A DNA stretch of 64,000 bases from Lodderomyces elongisporus (GCF_030384665.1 NC_083679.1:558001-622000), one strand, 5' to 3'. Counted from the stretch's first letter, positions 10,232 through 20,413 are shown. The notes: generated by a model from the sequence alone, not told the origin. Numbers and translations are program-made.

Positions 10232-10244
10232 CCACAGTCTGTGG
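10232..10244. promoter_or_regulatory. Perfect inverted repeat next to the PRX1 TATA box
   Basis: CCACAG-T-CTGTGG is a perfect 6+6 palindrome with a one-base centre, ending 4 bp before a TATA box. It could be a dimeric factor site. The factor is not known to me. Confidence 0.35.
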
Positions 10245-10247
10245 CAC

Positions 10248-10255
10248 TATATAAA
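10248..10255 (+). promoter_or_regulatory. TATA box of PRX1
   Basis: TATATAAA lies about 135 bp upstream of the PRX1 ATG and is followed by a long pyrimidine tract, the usual layout of a strongly expressed yeast gene. Confidence 0.65.
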
Positions 10256-10389
10256 GAGTCTGCTTTTTCTCCTTCTTTGCTTTCTTATTTTCGTACAAGT
10301 TTTTTCTTTTCTTTTTTTTTTTTCTTTCTTTCCTTCTTCTTCTTCTTTTTCTTTTAAGAATTGATCTTCCAAATTACTAGCAATTAACA

Positions 10390-11070
10390 ATGAGTGACTC
10401 AAAGCAACACACCACATTGAGATTGGGTTCAACTGCCCCAGACTTCAAAGCCGAGACTTCCAATGGACCAATCTCGTTCCACGAATACCTTGGCGACTCT
10501 TGGGCCGTCTTGTTTAGTCACCCAGACGACTTTACTCCAGTCTGTACTACCGAATTGGGTGCATTCGCCAAATTGGAGCCGGAGTTTGCCAAGAGAAACG
10601 TCAAGTTGATTGGTTTGTCAGCTAACAACTCTGACTCGCATAAGGCTTGGATCAAGGATATCGATGAAGTTACAGGCTCCAAATTGAGTTTCCCCATCGT
10701 TGCTGACCCAGAAAGAAAGATTGCTCACTTGTACGATATGATTGACTACCAAGATGCTACCAATGTCGACGACAAAGGAGTGCAATTCACCATCAGGTCT
10801 GTTTTCGTTATTGACCCAAAGAAGAAGATTAGACTAATCTTGGCCTACCCAGCAAGCACTGGTAGAAACACTGCCGAGGTTTTGCGTGTGGTTGACTCAT
10901 TGCAAACCGGCGACAAATACAAAGTTACTACTCCAATCAACTGGGTTCCAGGTGATGATGTCATTGTGCACCCAACGGTCTCAAACGAAGAGGCAAAGAC
11001 TCTTTTCCCTAAATTCAGAATCATCAAGCCATACTTGAGATTGACCCCATTGGATGTTAAAGAGGAATAA
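10390..11070 (+). CDS. PRX1: 1-Cys (Prx6-type) thioredoxin peroxidase
   Basis: 226 aa. It reduces hydrogen and organic peroxides. The peroxidatic cysteine is C52 in the FTPVCTTELG motif, and the Prx6-type C-terminal domain is present (GDKYKVTTPINWVPGDDVIVHP). Only one cysteine is visible, so a 1-Cys mechanism needing an external thiol is expected. S. cerevisiae Prx1 (261 aa) carries a mitochondrial presequence. Here the protein starts MSDSKQHTTLRLGSTAPDF, with no room for one, and the leader upstream is a poly-pyrimidine tract. A cytosolic or nuclear location is therefore likely. Codon use is strongly biased (TTG, GGT, AAG, GTC), indicating high expression. A TATA box, a palindrome and a repeated 9-mer lie upstream. 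It is convergent with CAF40. Confidence 0.93.
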   Translation: MSDSKQHTTLRLGSTAPDFKAETSNGPISFHEYLGDSWAVLFSHPDDFTPVCTTELGAFAKLEPEFAKRNVKLIGLSANNSDSHKAWIKDIDEVTGSKLSFPIVADPERKIAHLYDMIDYQDATNVDDKGVQFTIRSVFVIDPKKKIRLILAYPASTGRNTAEVLRVVDSLQTGDKYKVTTPINWVPGDDVIVHPTVSNEEAKTLFPKFRIIKPYLRLTPLDVKEE

Positions 11071-11426
11071 ACTACTAGATTGACTGGTTCAAATTTTTTG
11101 TTTAGTAAATGCGAATAATTTTTTTTTTTATTATGAAAAATGTACATATACCATGTATGTATATTGAAACTCTTTGATTTTATAAATGTAGTGCTCTAGA
11201 AGGACTTGGGGTAGAAGAAAGAAAAAAAAAACGATAGAAAAGAAAATAAAAAAAAAAAAGAAAAATCCATTCAGTTTGATGTCAAGTACTTTATCTAGTC
11301 TACCTTTGGCACATTTTTATCTACTTATTCATTTATTTTTTGATACTTTTTTTTTTGCTTTCTCTCTCACTCTCTTTTTCTCTCCGTATTCATCCATCAG
11401 GCTTTCTCGACACATCAAACTTTGTT
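11071..11426. other. Convergent intergenic region PRX1 / CAF40
   Basis: 356 bp of A- and T-rich tracts, the expected 3' ends of both genes. Nothing else is seen. Confidence 0.7.
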
Positions 11427-12437
11427 TCATACACCTAATTCGCTGATGTTACTCAATAACTGTTGTAGACATCTTCGTGTCGCTGCGTCATCATGCAATA
11501 TTCCAGAAAATGTACCATCTCTCAAAGGTTCGGGTAAGATATTTGCCAACGCTTTTCTCGCTTCAAGATTATCCGATAACCGCATATAACACCTAATAAC
11601 ATGTTTCAACAATCGACCTGAGCTATTTGATGACGAAGGTTGTGGTGTTTGGCCCTGTATTCCTTGCTGCGCATGTTGGTTGCCGAGGCCATTGGCTGTC
11701 ACCGTGCTACTCAATTGCTCCACCATTTTGGATAGCACTGATGCCACGGTATGGAACCTTTCAAAAGTTGTGCACACATAGTTGAGTCCTTGGTCGTCTA
11801 GTAATATCTTCTGTAATATGAAGATAGCAACTGTCTTTGATAACTCTGAGGAAATCTCCATAATGTTCAAGCACAACGGCACAATCTCTGTTGTCAATAA
11901 AAAGTTGATAACTTCGGGTGTATCATTTTTCACCAAGGCACCAATCACACCCAAACTTGTGAGTCTTAAATACTCAAATGAGCGTTGTCGAGCATTTGTC
12001 GACAAGAATGGATACAAGTATAACGGCAAATTGGCACTTAGGAAAAGCCCACGGGTTTGTACATTGGAGGCAACACATTGAAGCAACGCTAAGGCATTAC
12101 ATACTCTGTTTGAAGCAGATGCACTCAAGTTTGGTGGGTCAAGGTAAGGATAGACGCTAACAATTTCCTCTAGTAGAACCGTAATTACACCAAACGAGTT
12201 CCACAAGACCAAAGCCAAGTCATCGTATTGTTCTCTCTTTTTACCTAGTTCAAGAAGCGCTTTTTCCCTATTCGGACTTGAGACTAGCTCCGTAATCCAT
12301 TGGTAGATTTGATCATCGTTTAATGCCATGCCCGAGGCAACATTGGTCTTGTCTTGTTTAAATTCTGCCATTGGTGGTGGCCAATTTGAGATGTGATTCT
12401 GAGACTTTGGAGTTTGTGCACTTGCTGTACTATACAT
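11427..12437 (-). CDS. CAF40: CCR4-NOT subunit Caf40 (CNOT9/Rcd1)
   Basis: 336 aa. A core scaffold subunit of the CCR4-NOT deadenylation complex that recruits RNA-binding and repression factors. After a variable N-terminus of about 40 residues, the armadillo-type domain runs from [27 protein letters not shown] to the end. Family hallmarks are visible: [56 protein letters not shown] and [18 protein letters not shown] Gln/Ser-rich loop at about 245-275 interrupts the last repeats, a common fungal variation. It shares a divergent promoter with the UPF0303 gene. Confidence 0.95.
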   Translation of the reverse strand: MYSTASAQTPKSQNHISNWPPPMAEFKQDKTNVASGMALNDDQIYQWITELVSSPNREKALLELGKKREQYDDLALVLWNSFGVITVLLEEIVSVYPYLDPPNLSASASNRVCNALALLQCVASNVQTRGLFLSANLPLYLYPFLSTNARQRSFEYLRLTSLGVIGALVKNDTPEVINFLLTTEIVPLCLNIMEISSELSKTVAIFILQKILLDDQGLNYVCTTFERFHTVASVLSKMVEQLSSTVTANGLGNQHAQQGIQGQTPQPSSSNSSGRLLKHVIRCYMRLSDNLEARKALANILPEPLRDGTFSGILHDDAATRRCLQQLLSNISELGV

Positions 12438-12895
12438 ATCTTTTCTCCGTAACTGGACTTATACAGCCTTTTATGCTGTTACTTCCTATAAACACCTGAA
12501 TTTGGTAATTTAGATTTAAACTATCTGAAGGGGTATTCGAAACGAGAAGCAAATATCCTATCCAGTTTCCTCAAAATTTGAAAACTTAGTTTAATTTTTT
12601 TCTTCCTTTCTTTCTTTTCTCTCTCTTTGATTTGGGATTTATTTTTTATTATCGTTCATGAGAACTCTCGCACACATTTTCTGTGTTTTTATTTTTTATT
12701 TTTTATTTTTTATTTTTTATTTTCCCTTCCCTTGACTTCAAGCCCGCACTCAACCTCTGTAGTTCGGAGAGAGAGAGAGAGAGAATGGAAGGGAAATGAG
12801 TGGAAGAGCCAAAAATAGGCAAAACTGTATCTGAGCATGTAAAACTAAGTAAGCGCAAGTACAAGCAAACAAAAAGAACGGAGTCTACAACAACT
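12438..12895. other. Divergent promoter region CAF40 / UPF0303 gene
   Basis: It contains six or so ATTTTT units at about 12689-12722 and a GA dinucleotide run at 12768-12784. No gene is seen. Confidence 0.7.
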
Positions 12896-13396
12896 ATGCC
12901 GCATGAAATCTATTCCTATTCATTGTCGGATCTCGATGATCTCGAGAACGAACTCCAATTTTCTAAGTTCAACTCTTCTATTGCTTGGGAATTGGGTGTT
13001 TTAGCACGCGAAACATGTCAAAAGGAATATCCTCAAAAGCCAATAGTCATTGATATTACATTGGTTAGTGGCCAAACATTGTTCCATACTGCAGTTGCTT
13101 CCGGGGCACAGTTTGATAATGATGAGTGGATTCGCAGAAAGTACAAGACTACCTTTAGGTTTGGAAAGTCAAGTTTCTACATGGGCCAGAAGTTGCGCGG
13201 AAAACAAGGCAAATCAATGGAGGAGGCTTACTATGTTTCATCTAAAGAGTACGCTTTCCACGGAGGAAGTGTGCCGTTGAAGTTGGTAGGATTCGATAAC
13301 TTATTGGGTGCGCTCACAATCAGCGGTTTGGCTCAAGAGGAAGATCATTTGATGGCAGTGAAGATCTTGAAATTGTACACATCGAGACAAAAGTAG
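12896..13396 (+). CDS. UPF0303 / DUF336-family protein (YBR137W-like)
   Basis: 166 aa from the ATG at 12896 (MPHEIYSYSLSDLDDLE). The frame is open 32 codons further up, but that part is Lys/Thr-rich and overlaps the microsatellite-bearing leader, so the inner start fits the family better. It matches the conserved UPF0303 core: W-ELG-LAR, PIVIDITLVSGQTLFHTA, D-EWIRRK-TTFRFGKSS and a C-terminal GTIxISGL-like segment (GALTISGLAQEEDH). S. cerevisiae Ybr137w is the counterpart. Members are small soluble proteins related to the heme-binding HbpS fold; the cellular role is poorly defined, with reports linking Ybr137w to the tail-anchored protein (GET) machinery. Confidence 0.85.
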   Translation: MPHEIYSYSLSDLDDLENELQFSKFNSSIAWELGVLARETCQKEYPQKPIVIDITLVSGQTLFHTAVASGAQFDNDEWIRRKYKTTFRFGKSSFYMGQKLRGKQGKSMEEAYYVSSKEYAFHGGSVPLKLVGFDNLLGALTISGLAQEEDHLMAVKILKLYTSRQK

Positions 13397-13886
13397 TCCT
13401 AAAATTAGAAGTTGGGAGTCAAACGTGGAGTCTGATTAGATAATAATTTTTTAAAAAAAGATTAGTATGCACATAAATCATTGTTTTTCAAGAATTTTTC
13501 TCTTCTGCCCTCTTCTACATTAAAGCATTAAAAAACTACAAATAGTTAAGATGGCACTGTTATTACAGATGTGACGATCTCTAGTTGTTTGAGTTGAGAT
13601 AGCTCGACTCCATATGGGTTTCGGATATTTTTCAACAAGTCCTACTATATATATCTCTCCCGCGCAATTTGCACAACTGTGAATAGTGCGAAATTCAAAA
13701 TGAAAGAGAAGAACACCAAAATATATTTTTAAAAGAAAGGGATGAAAAAAAAAAAATTATTTGTATCAGAAAAACTAAAAAAAAAAAAAAAAAAAATTTC
13801 AAAAGGAGCTCTCTAGATATAGTTTCCCACCCCTCCCTCCATTGCAAAAGGATACACACTTTTTTCATCCTTGTACAATACCAGTA
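13397..13886. other. Intergenic: UPF0303 3' end and MRPL2 promoter
   Basis: It holds TATATATAT at 13646-13654, about 235 bp before the MRPL2 start, and long A runs at 13745-13754 and 13778-13796. No gene is seen. Confidence 0.65.
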
Positions 13887-15029
13887 ATGTCTTTTATTAG
13901 AGGACTTTTTGATCAAGCTAAGAGTTCGATTCTCATAAAGAACAATGTTCTTGGTAGTGTCGAGCAGATTCGTACTGCGACCAAAAGAGCGGCTGGTTCA
14001 AAAACCAACAATAAGGACTCAGCAGGAAGAAGGTTAGGACCAAAAGCACACGAAGGTCACCCCGTGAAACCCGGTCAAATCATAATGAGGCAGAGAGGTA
14101 CTGTTATTCACCCAGGGGAGAATGTTAGACTTGGTAAAGACCACACAATCTATGCTGTTGAACCAGGTTATGTTAGGTTTTACTATGATCCTTTCCACCC
14201 TAGAAGAAAATATGTTGGAGTTGCCCTTACCAAGGACATAAGGTTCCCCAAGGACCATTTTGCTCCAAATTTGAGGAGGTTCGGGTATGTACCAATCACC
14301 GATACAGCCTTGGCCAAAGAAGCCGAAGCAGAGAAGCTGAGAAAGGAGGAGTTATTATCACCCAAATTGGAAAAGATTCAACGAAGGAAGCAATGGGTTC
14401 GTAACAATAGATTGAAGAATTTCAAGGAGCAGGTTGCAAGCGAATATAAGTTGGATTTTGGTGAGCAGGAGATGAAATTGGCCGCAGAACGCTTGGTGAA
14501 CATTTTGGAATTGATCGAGAACCGCGATCCCTTAACTGCAGCCAAGATGCAGGTTACTTATAACAAATTGTATGACTTCAAACTCCAGTATAGAAACCTG
14601 GAATTGAGCCAGGAGGAGTTTGAAAATGCCAAACAGAATTATATGAATTTGGCCAAGAAAGTAGATGATGCTGTTTGCGTGTCCGTAGATGGAGTACTAT
14701 ACAAGAGTAGGACCGAGGAAGAGAATGAAGAACTTAAAAAGAAATTATTGTCACAATTGGAGACGCTTTATGAGACCGAGGCTGCAAGCAACGAGTACAG
14801 ATCCAAAGCTCAGCTGCTTGTTGAGACACCTGGCGCCTTTGACTTGACCGAGCGCGAACAGTTGAAACAACAATTTGTACCCAAGAGATTACCACTTGAT
14901 GCCCCAGGAACAGTCATTAAAGATATTGATCTCAAGAATGTACCTGAAAACGTTGTTGTTGAGAGGATCTACGATGAAGAGGCCGGAAAAGTTAGGATTT
15001 TTGGACGTCCAAAGACTGTGTTTGCATAA
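13887..15029 (+). CDS. MRPL2: Mitochondrial large ribosomal subunit protein bL27m
   Basis: 380 aa from ATG 13887 (MSFIRGLFDQAKSS). A further in-frame ATG at 13842 would add 15 residues (MQKDTHFFHPC) unlike a presequence, so I prefer the inner one. Residues 1-33 form an Arg/Lys/Ser presequence. The bL27 domain is at about 33-100: TKRAAGSKTNNKDSAGRRLG, then GQIIMRQRGTVIHPGENV and HTIYAVEPGYVRFYY. The bL27 N-terminal tail reaches the peptidyl-transferase centre. A long helical C-terminal extension (about 170-380), rich in Lys/Glu, is normal for fungal Mrpl2 (371 aa in S. cerevisiae). Confidence 0.94.
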   Translation: MSFIRGLFDQAKSSILIKNNVLGSVEQIRTATKRAAGSKTNNKDSAGRRLGPKAHEGHPVKPGQIIMRQRGTVIHPGENVRLGKDHTIYAVEPGYVRFYYDPFHPRRKYVGVALTKDIRFPKDHFAPNLRRFGYVPITDTALAKEAEAEKLRKEELLSPKLEKIQRRKQWVRNNRLKNFKEQVASEYKLDFGEQEMKLAAERLVNILELIENRDPLTAAKMQVTYNKLYDFKLQYRNLELSQEEFENAKQNYMNLAKKVDDAVCVSVDGVLYKSRTEEENEELKKKLLSQLETLYETEAASNEYRSKAQLLVETPGAFDLTEREQLKQQFVPKRLPLDAPGTVIKDIDLKNVPENVVVERIYDEEAGKVRIFGRPKTVFA

Positions 15030-15306
15030 AAAGATTGAAGAAACAAACCATTTATTTTAGAAGCAAGCGTATATGGATGTATGTATATATAAAACCAATT
15101 GAATAAATTTGAATAATTTATCAAACGGTCGTTGAAGTAAGTTTTTGGTTTTTTTTTTTTGTTTGATATTTTTTCGGATCTCGTAAATAAACAGCTCATT
15201 TCTGAACAAGTGCCCAACATTAAACTGCAATAACTATAAAACTGCAATAAAAACGATTCGTGTCTGTTGTTCGCGTCCATAATTTTTTTTTTGTCTTTTT
15301 TTTTGT

Positions 15307-15369
<63 letters not shown>

Positions 15370-15562
15370 GATTTTTTATTTATTTATTTACAATTGGAAA
15401 GGAAACTAAAACAAATTTTTTTTGTTATCAACAATTATCGGAAGTCGTTTGGACCAATTGAGGTAAATCAACTTTCACAGCAACAGCAACAACAACAACT
15501 GCAATTAAACTGGCAATTAAAGTGGCGATAATAACAACAATAGTACCGATAGTTGCAGTAAG
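15030..15562. other. Intergenic: MRPL2 3' end and RER1 promoter
   Basis: It contains a pure CT dinucleotide run (15312-15362) inside a pyrimidine-rich leader, then AAC-rich sequence before the RER1 start. No gene is seen. Confidence 0.7.
15312..15362 (+). repeat. (CT)n microsatellite
   Basis: About 25 uninterrupted CT units, 200 bp upstream of RER1. A GAGA-type tract of this length can exclude nucleosomes and is likely to vary in length. Confidence 0.95.
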
Positions 15563-16171
15563 ATGACGGATTTGCCATTTGGTATCACTACTGAAAACCC
15601 TGTTGTTCAAAATTACAAAAGAGTGTTGATCACTTACCAGAAATTTGTTGATGAGTCTGTGCCTCACACCAACTACAGATGGCTGGGTTTTGCTATTTTG
15701 CTCTTTTTGTTCATGACAAGGGTTTTCTTAGCGCAAGGCTGGTATATTATCTGCTATGCTCTTGGAATCTACTTGTTAAATTTGTTTTTGGCGTTTCTCA
15801 CACCAAAGTTTGACCCATCATTGGAACAAGAGATGAAAAATGAATCTATTGAAGAAGGTATCGATGGCTCAGATCTGCAACAGCAACAACTGCACCAGCT
15901 GCTGCAACAAGGTTCAAGCGGAGACGAGGAATTCCGTCCTTTCATCAGAAGGTTACCCGAATTCAAGTTCTGGTACAATGCCACAAGAGCTACATTGTTG
16001 AGTTTGGTCTTGTCATTTTTTGCTATTTTCGACATCCCAGTGTTTTGGCCAATCTTGTTGATGTATTTCATCATTTTATTCACCTTGACCATGAGAAAGC
16101 AAATTCAACACATGGTGAGGTATAAATACCTACCTTTCGATTTTGGCAAGACTCGTTACAGAAAGGGTTAG
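15563..16171 (+). CDS. RER1: Golgi-to-ER retrieval receptor Rer1
   Basis: 202 aa. Rer1 sits in the cis-Golgi and returns ER membrane proteins and unassembled subunits by COPI vesicles, recognising polar residues in transmembrane helices. Four hydrophobic segments are visible, at about 41-58, 60-80, 135-152 and 154-175. Conserved blocks: YQKFVDESVPHTNYRW, GIYLLNLFLAFLTPKFDPS, EFRPFIRRLPEFKFWYNATRA (spanning the central loop) and RKQIQHMVRYKYLPFDFGK at the C-terminus. The central loop is extended by a Gln/Leu-rich segment (QQQQLHQLLQQ), and the total is slightly longer than the 188 aa of S. cerevisiae Rer1. Confidence 0.96.
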   Translation: MTDLPFGITTENPVVQNYKRVLITYQKFVDESVPHTNYRWLGFAILLFLFMTRVFLAQGWYIICYALGIYLLNLFLAFLTPKFDPSLEQEMKNESIEEGIDGSDLQQQQLHQLLQQGSSGDEEFRPFIRRLPEFKFWYNATRATLLSLVLSFFAIFDIPVFWPILLMYFIILFTLTMRKQIQHMVRYKYLPFDFGKTRYRKG

Positions 16172-17269
16172 TAGTGGGAGAAGTTTTTTTTTTTTTTTTT
16201 GATGAGTTCATGCTTTCTGTTCACATGGCCATTTATTCTGTATACTTGTATAATTTTCTATTATTATTCTTGTTCCTCATCAATATTCATTGGACATTTT
16301 TATCACTATCGATCTTATTTACACCATCGAGACAACAGTAAAAACAGAACAGCGGTGCTTGTAGTTTTGTACAAATGCGAATGAAAAAGCAGAAAAAGCA
16401 AAATAAGAAAAAAAGAAGAAGAAGAAAAAAAAAAAAGAGTGGGAGAACCGTATACGGATGGAAGCTCCAGTAATGGGAAACTGGGTGGAGATTATCCGTC
16501 GATGGATAATGCATGAAGAAAGGGTAAAGTAGCTTGACTCCAGACCACTATCTACTTAATCTTGGATTTAAATACGAGCTGCTATGCAATATGGATGCTC
16601 TAATTATTGCAGTTCCTATTACTTACTGTAGAGTGTCCTTACTTTCCGCGTCTAAATTGAAGGATACTAAAAGGAAATATATATATATATATATATCTAT
16701 CTATATATATTAAAAGCAAAAAATATTACTTAGGGATCCTGGTGTATGAGAACGTACAATTTTTGAAATAGTTTCTCTCACTTTTACCTCTACCTTACCA
16801 TACCCCACTGCACCCTAGTATACTCTCGTATACTATTTCGTCCTTACGATCATTCTCGTCTGCTCTATCTTTATTGCCCTCTGCTTTCACCTTGTACCAC
16901 TACTTTCTCTGCTTCTTCCTTTGTTTTTCTAAAATTCCACGTTTAACCTTGTAGTAAAAGTGTGCTTAATTTTCTATGGAAAAGTGCGCTGAGGCAATAT
17001 TACATAAGCTTGCCCTTATTATAAATTGGTCGGCGATAATCTCGCCAAACCAACACCGAAAATCCACACCAATAGTAACTACACTGCCCTTTTTTTTTTT
17101 CCTTTTCAAATTTCGTAGTCTGCAACGCCCCTTGCCATTTCCATTTCCATTTCCATTTTTATTTTTATTTTTATTTTCATTTCTATTTCGATTTCAATAT
17201 CATAACTATTATTATTATTGCAATCATAGCTACGATCACAATTGCCAGTACCTGATTTAACAGATATCA
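16172..17269. other. Intergenic: RER1 3' end and SLA2 promoter
   Basis: 1.1 kb without a credible gene. It contains a T run at 16183-16200, a purine-rich tract about 16383-16440, an AT run at 16676-16695, and a hexanucleotide CCATTT/TTTTTA run at about 17129-17175 close to the SLA2 start. The short ORFs here are low-complexity. Confidence 0.65.
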
Positions 17270-20200
17270 ATGAGTCGTGCTGAGGTTGATTTGCAGACAA
17301 GTGTCAAGAAAGCTTGTAATAGCGATGAAGTGCCACCAAAGCGTAAGCATGTCCGAGCATGTATTGTCTACACATGGGACCACAAGAATTCACGTGCATT
17401 TTGGAATGCAGTCAAGATCCAGCCTTTGCAGAGCTCGGAAATCCAGTTGTTCAAAGCATTGATAATGATCCATAAGGTATTGCAAGAAGGTCATCCAAAC
17501 ACACTTAAAGATGCGTTCCGCAACAGAGACTTTATCGGGTCCTTGGCAACGGTTTTTCCTAGTCACGGACTGGCATATGGAAAATTGATATACCAGTACG
17601 ACAAGTATCTTTTGCAGAAATTGGATTTCCACCGCAACAATCCAGGTTTTAATGGTACTTTTGAGTACGAGGAATACCTTTCCTTGAGAGCTGTAAATGA
17701 TCCGAACGAAGGTTACGAGTCAATTTTGCAGTTGATGGATCTTCAAGATCTGATCAATGACTTGCAACAACTTATTTTTGCTACTATCCACCAAAGCCGC
17801 AACAATTTGTGTAAAGTTAGTGCTTTGGTGCCTTTGATTTCGGAGTCATATGGTATATACAAGTTCTGCATCTCAATGCTCAGAGCTTTGTATCAGCAAT
17901 TGGGCGAGGATGAAGCACTCAAGGTATTGTTTGATAGGTTTGAATCGCAGCATTTCATGCTTCGTGATTTCTACACAGATTGCCATTCAATAAAATTTTT
18001 GACAAGCTTGATAACTATACCTCGTCTCCCCAATAGTTCACCCGATTTAATGGTCCAAGAGGACGGCCAGCCAGCTCCACGCGCCCGTTCTGTGAGTGAT
18101 CTTGGTGATAATCACCAGCTTTCGCAAATATCGTCTCGTGCCACTCCGAGCCTCGCCGAGGAACCTTTTACTGCGCCACCTGAATCCGTTGACAATTTGT
18201 ACACTGAACGTAATGACAATTTGTACCAGCAACAACAAGAGCAAGAGCAACTTCAGCAACAATTGGAGCTCCAAAGACAACAGCAATTGCAACAACAGGA
18301 GCAGCAGCAGAGATTGTTTGAACAGCAGCAGCGGGAGCAAGAGCGTAGATTCATGGAAGAGCAAAGGGCCCTCCAAATGCAGCAAACCCAGCAAAACCAA
18401 GGTCGTGTAGCGGAGTTGGAGCGTGATTTGCTCATGTTCAAGAGCCAATATGACAATGATCAGCTGCTTTTGCAACAGTACGATTCAAGAGTGAAAAGTT
18501 TGGAGAATGAGTTAGCTGCCTTCAATGACACAGCAGCACAACAAGTCAACTCCAAGAGCGAGCAAATAAAGAATTTAGAAGACCAAATCGCAAATTGGAC
18601 CAAGAAGTATGAGTCCCTTGCCAAGCTTTATTCACAGTTGCGTCAAGAACATTTGAATTTGTTGGCCAAGTTCAAAAAAATTCAACAAAAAATTAGCAGT
18701 GCTCAGGAGTCCATCTTGAAGAAGGAGAAACTAGAGAAGGATCTTAAGGCTAAGAATATTGAGTTGGCAGATTTGATCCGTGAAAGAGACAGAGCTAGAC
18801 TCGAATTGGATAGAGTCAGGGCGGGCAAGGATCAAGAAATTGAGAAGCTTGAAACACAAATAAGAGAACTCAATGTGTCTGCATCGGAGTCAGGAAAGTT
18901 GCAGAATATGAATCTTAGTTCACTCATGGCCAAACACGAACGAGAATTGAGTGACTTGCAACTGCAGCTCAAGGAAAGAAACAACAAGCTCGAGCAATTG
19001 GGCGACTTAAACGGGTTGGAAGCCAAATTGAGAGATAAGGATATTGAGTTGGAAATCGCCAACCAATCTCTTGAAGCAGCATACCAAGAACTCACCCGGT
19101 TCAAGGAAGACCAAGATGATATTGTGAATGCAGAGATTGACCACATTATCATGGAGCATCTATCCAAATTCAAGGGGTTGATTGATTTATTTTTGGACAA
19201 CAATATCAAAAGGGTGTTGGACACAAAGCGTCAGCTTACCTTACCGGGCCACACCGGAACTTATGGTTCATCTCCCGAACATTTACTTTCCATCATTGAG
19301 CAATGCTCAGACGTGGCAACTGATTTGGCATCGACATTCAACGAATACATTGCGGAAAATAACAACCAAGACGAAGAAGTGTTTTCCAAAATCATTTTGA
19401 ATACTTCCTCGTTGGCAACTTTTTTGAACGAGTTGGCATTGAACGCCAAGGCTTTTGCAAAGGGTTCGCCCAGCGCAGACGAAGAGTCTATATTGCTGCA
19501 AATGAGCAATATTTTGGACGATGCGGAAAATTACTATTCCGGCTTGAAAACTAACGAGTTGGACAAGTTTAAATCTGACGACGACAAGATTGACGCTGTC
19601 ATTGATCTCAATCTCGAGTTGCAAACCTCAATGAAACTACTAGGAGGACTCTTTGACGAATTGCGGAGCTCAAGTGCAATTGATTTCAAGGGTGGTAACT
19701 TAGAGGATCTTTTGGACAGAGAATTGAGCCAAACTGTGAAGACTGTTGATCATGCATCACAATTCTTGACAAACTTAATGAAAGACGTTACCATTTACGG
19801 CGGAGACGTCAAGGTGCACGAAGCGCTTCTTGCCTGTGCCAAAGCGATAACAGATGCAGTTGCCCGTTTGATAAAAGCTTCGGTGTCTTCACAAAAGGAG
19901 ATTGTCGATAGAGGAATGGGCAAACAGTCTCGAACGGAGTTTTACAAGAAGAACAACAGATGGACGGAAGGTCTCATCAGTGCCGCTAAGGCAGTAGCCG
20001 GAGCAACTAACATCTTGATCCATACTTCAGATGGGGTGTTGAGACAAAAAAACAGCCACGAAGAGTTGATTGTTGCGTCTAATGAGGTTGCGGCATCTAC
20101 CGCACAACTAGTGGCAGCTTCGAGAGTCAAGGCCGACTTTGTTTCCAAGTCTCAGAACACGTTGGAGGATGCGTCAACCAGTGTCACCTCAGCATGCAAA

Positions 20201-20413
20201 GCTCTCGTCGAACAAGTTAGAAGTTTGTTAAAGAAGGAGGAGGAGGTAGAGACGATTGACCTCAGCAAACTTACTCCATATGAGGGTAAGACAATTGAAA
20301 TGGAGCAACAAGTCCTCATATTGAAATTGGAGAATAAGCTTCTTTCTGCCAGAAAACGCTTGGGTGAAATTAGAAGACATGGTTACAGAGACGATAACAG
20401 CGATGATGAGTAA
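17270..20413 (+). CDS. SLA2: Endocytic adaptor Sla2 (HIP1R family)
   Basis: 1047 aa. It links clathrin-coated pits and PtdIns(4,5)P2 membranes to actin during endocytosis. The ANTH domain occupies about 1-265 (RAEVDLQTSVKKACNSDEVPPK..., then KHVRACIVYTW and DFYTDCHSIKFLTSLITIP). A linker and a Gln-rich segment (about 320-385) follow, then a long coiled coil (about 385-640) for dimerisation and clathrin light chain binding. The C-terminal talin-like I/LWEQ (THATCH) actin-binding domain spans about 800-1030, with RWTEGLISAAKAVAGATNILI and EELIVASNEVAASTAQLVAASRVK. It is longer than S. cerevisiae Sla2 (968 aa), mainly through the Gln-rich part. Its 3' end faces the gene-free region to the right. 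Confidence 0.97.
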   Translation: MSRAEVDLQTSVKKACNSDEVPPKRKHVRACIVYTWDHKNSRAFWNAVKIQPLQSSEIQLFKALIMIHKVLQEGHPNTLKDAFRNRDFIGSLATVFPSHGLAYGKLIYQYDKYLLQKLDFHRNNPGFNGTFEYEEYLSLRAVNDPNEGYESILQLMDLQDLINDLQQLIFATIHQSRNNLCKVSALVPLISESYGIYKFCISMLRALYQQLGEDEALKVLFDRFESQHFMLRDFYTDCHSIKFLTSLITIPRLPNSSPDLMVQEDGQPAPRARSVSDLGDNHQLSQISSRATPSLAEEPFTAPPESVDNLYTERNDNLYQQQQEQEQLQQQLELQRQQQLQQQEQQQRLFEQQQREQERRFMEEQRALQMQQTQQNQGRVAELERDLLMFKSQYDNDQLLLQQYDSRVKSLENELAAFNDTAAQQVNSKSEQIKNLEDQIANWTKKYESLAKLYSQLRQEHLNLLAKFKKIQQKISSAQESILKKEKLEKDLKAKNIELADLIRERDRARLELDRVRAGKDQEIEKLETQIRELNVSASESGKLQNMNLSSLMAKHERELSDLQLQLKERNNKLEQLGDLNGLEAKLRDKDIELEIANQSLEAAYQELTRFKEDQDDIVNAEIDHIIMEHLSKFKGLIDLFLDNNIKRVLDTKRQLTLPGHTGTYGSSPEHLLSIIEQCSDVATDLASTFNEYIAENNNQDEEVFSKIILNTSSLATFLNELALNAKAFAKGSPSADEESILLQMSNILDDAENYYSGLKTNELDKFKSDDDKIDAVIDLNLELQTSMKLLGGLFDELRSSSAIDFKGGNLEDLLDRELSQTVKTVDHASQFLTNLMKDVTIYGGDVKVHEALLACAKAITDAVARLIKASVSSQKEIVDRGMGKQSRTEFYKKNNRWTEGLISAAKAVAGATNILIHTSDGVLRQKNSHEELIVASNEVAASTAQLVAASRVKADFVSKSQNTLEDASTSVTSACKALVEQVRSLLKKEEEVETIDLSKLTPYEGKTIEMEQQVLILKLENKLLSARKRLGEIRRHGYRDDNSDDE

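Larger units (their letters stand above)
9138..10389. other. Intergenic: PFA4 terminator side and PRX1 promoter
   Basis: 1.25 kb without a credible gene. It holds a Cbf1/E-box-like CACGTGA at 9533-9539, a CAC/ACC trinucleotide run at about 9836-9882, a GTGCAT repeat near 10091-10113, a 9-bp repeat at 10176-10209, and the PRX1 TATA box. The short ORFs over 9690-10065 are just the CAC/GTG run read in different frames. Confidence 0.65.

Noticed and set aside
10018..10389. Possible 5' UTR intron before PRX1
   Set aside because: CTAAC motifs occur near 10031 and 10037, but no consensus donor pairs with them and the TATA box lies downstream.
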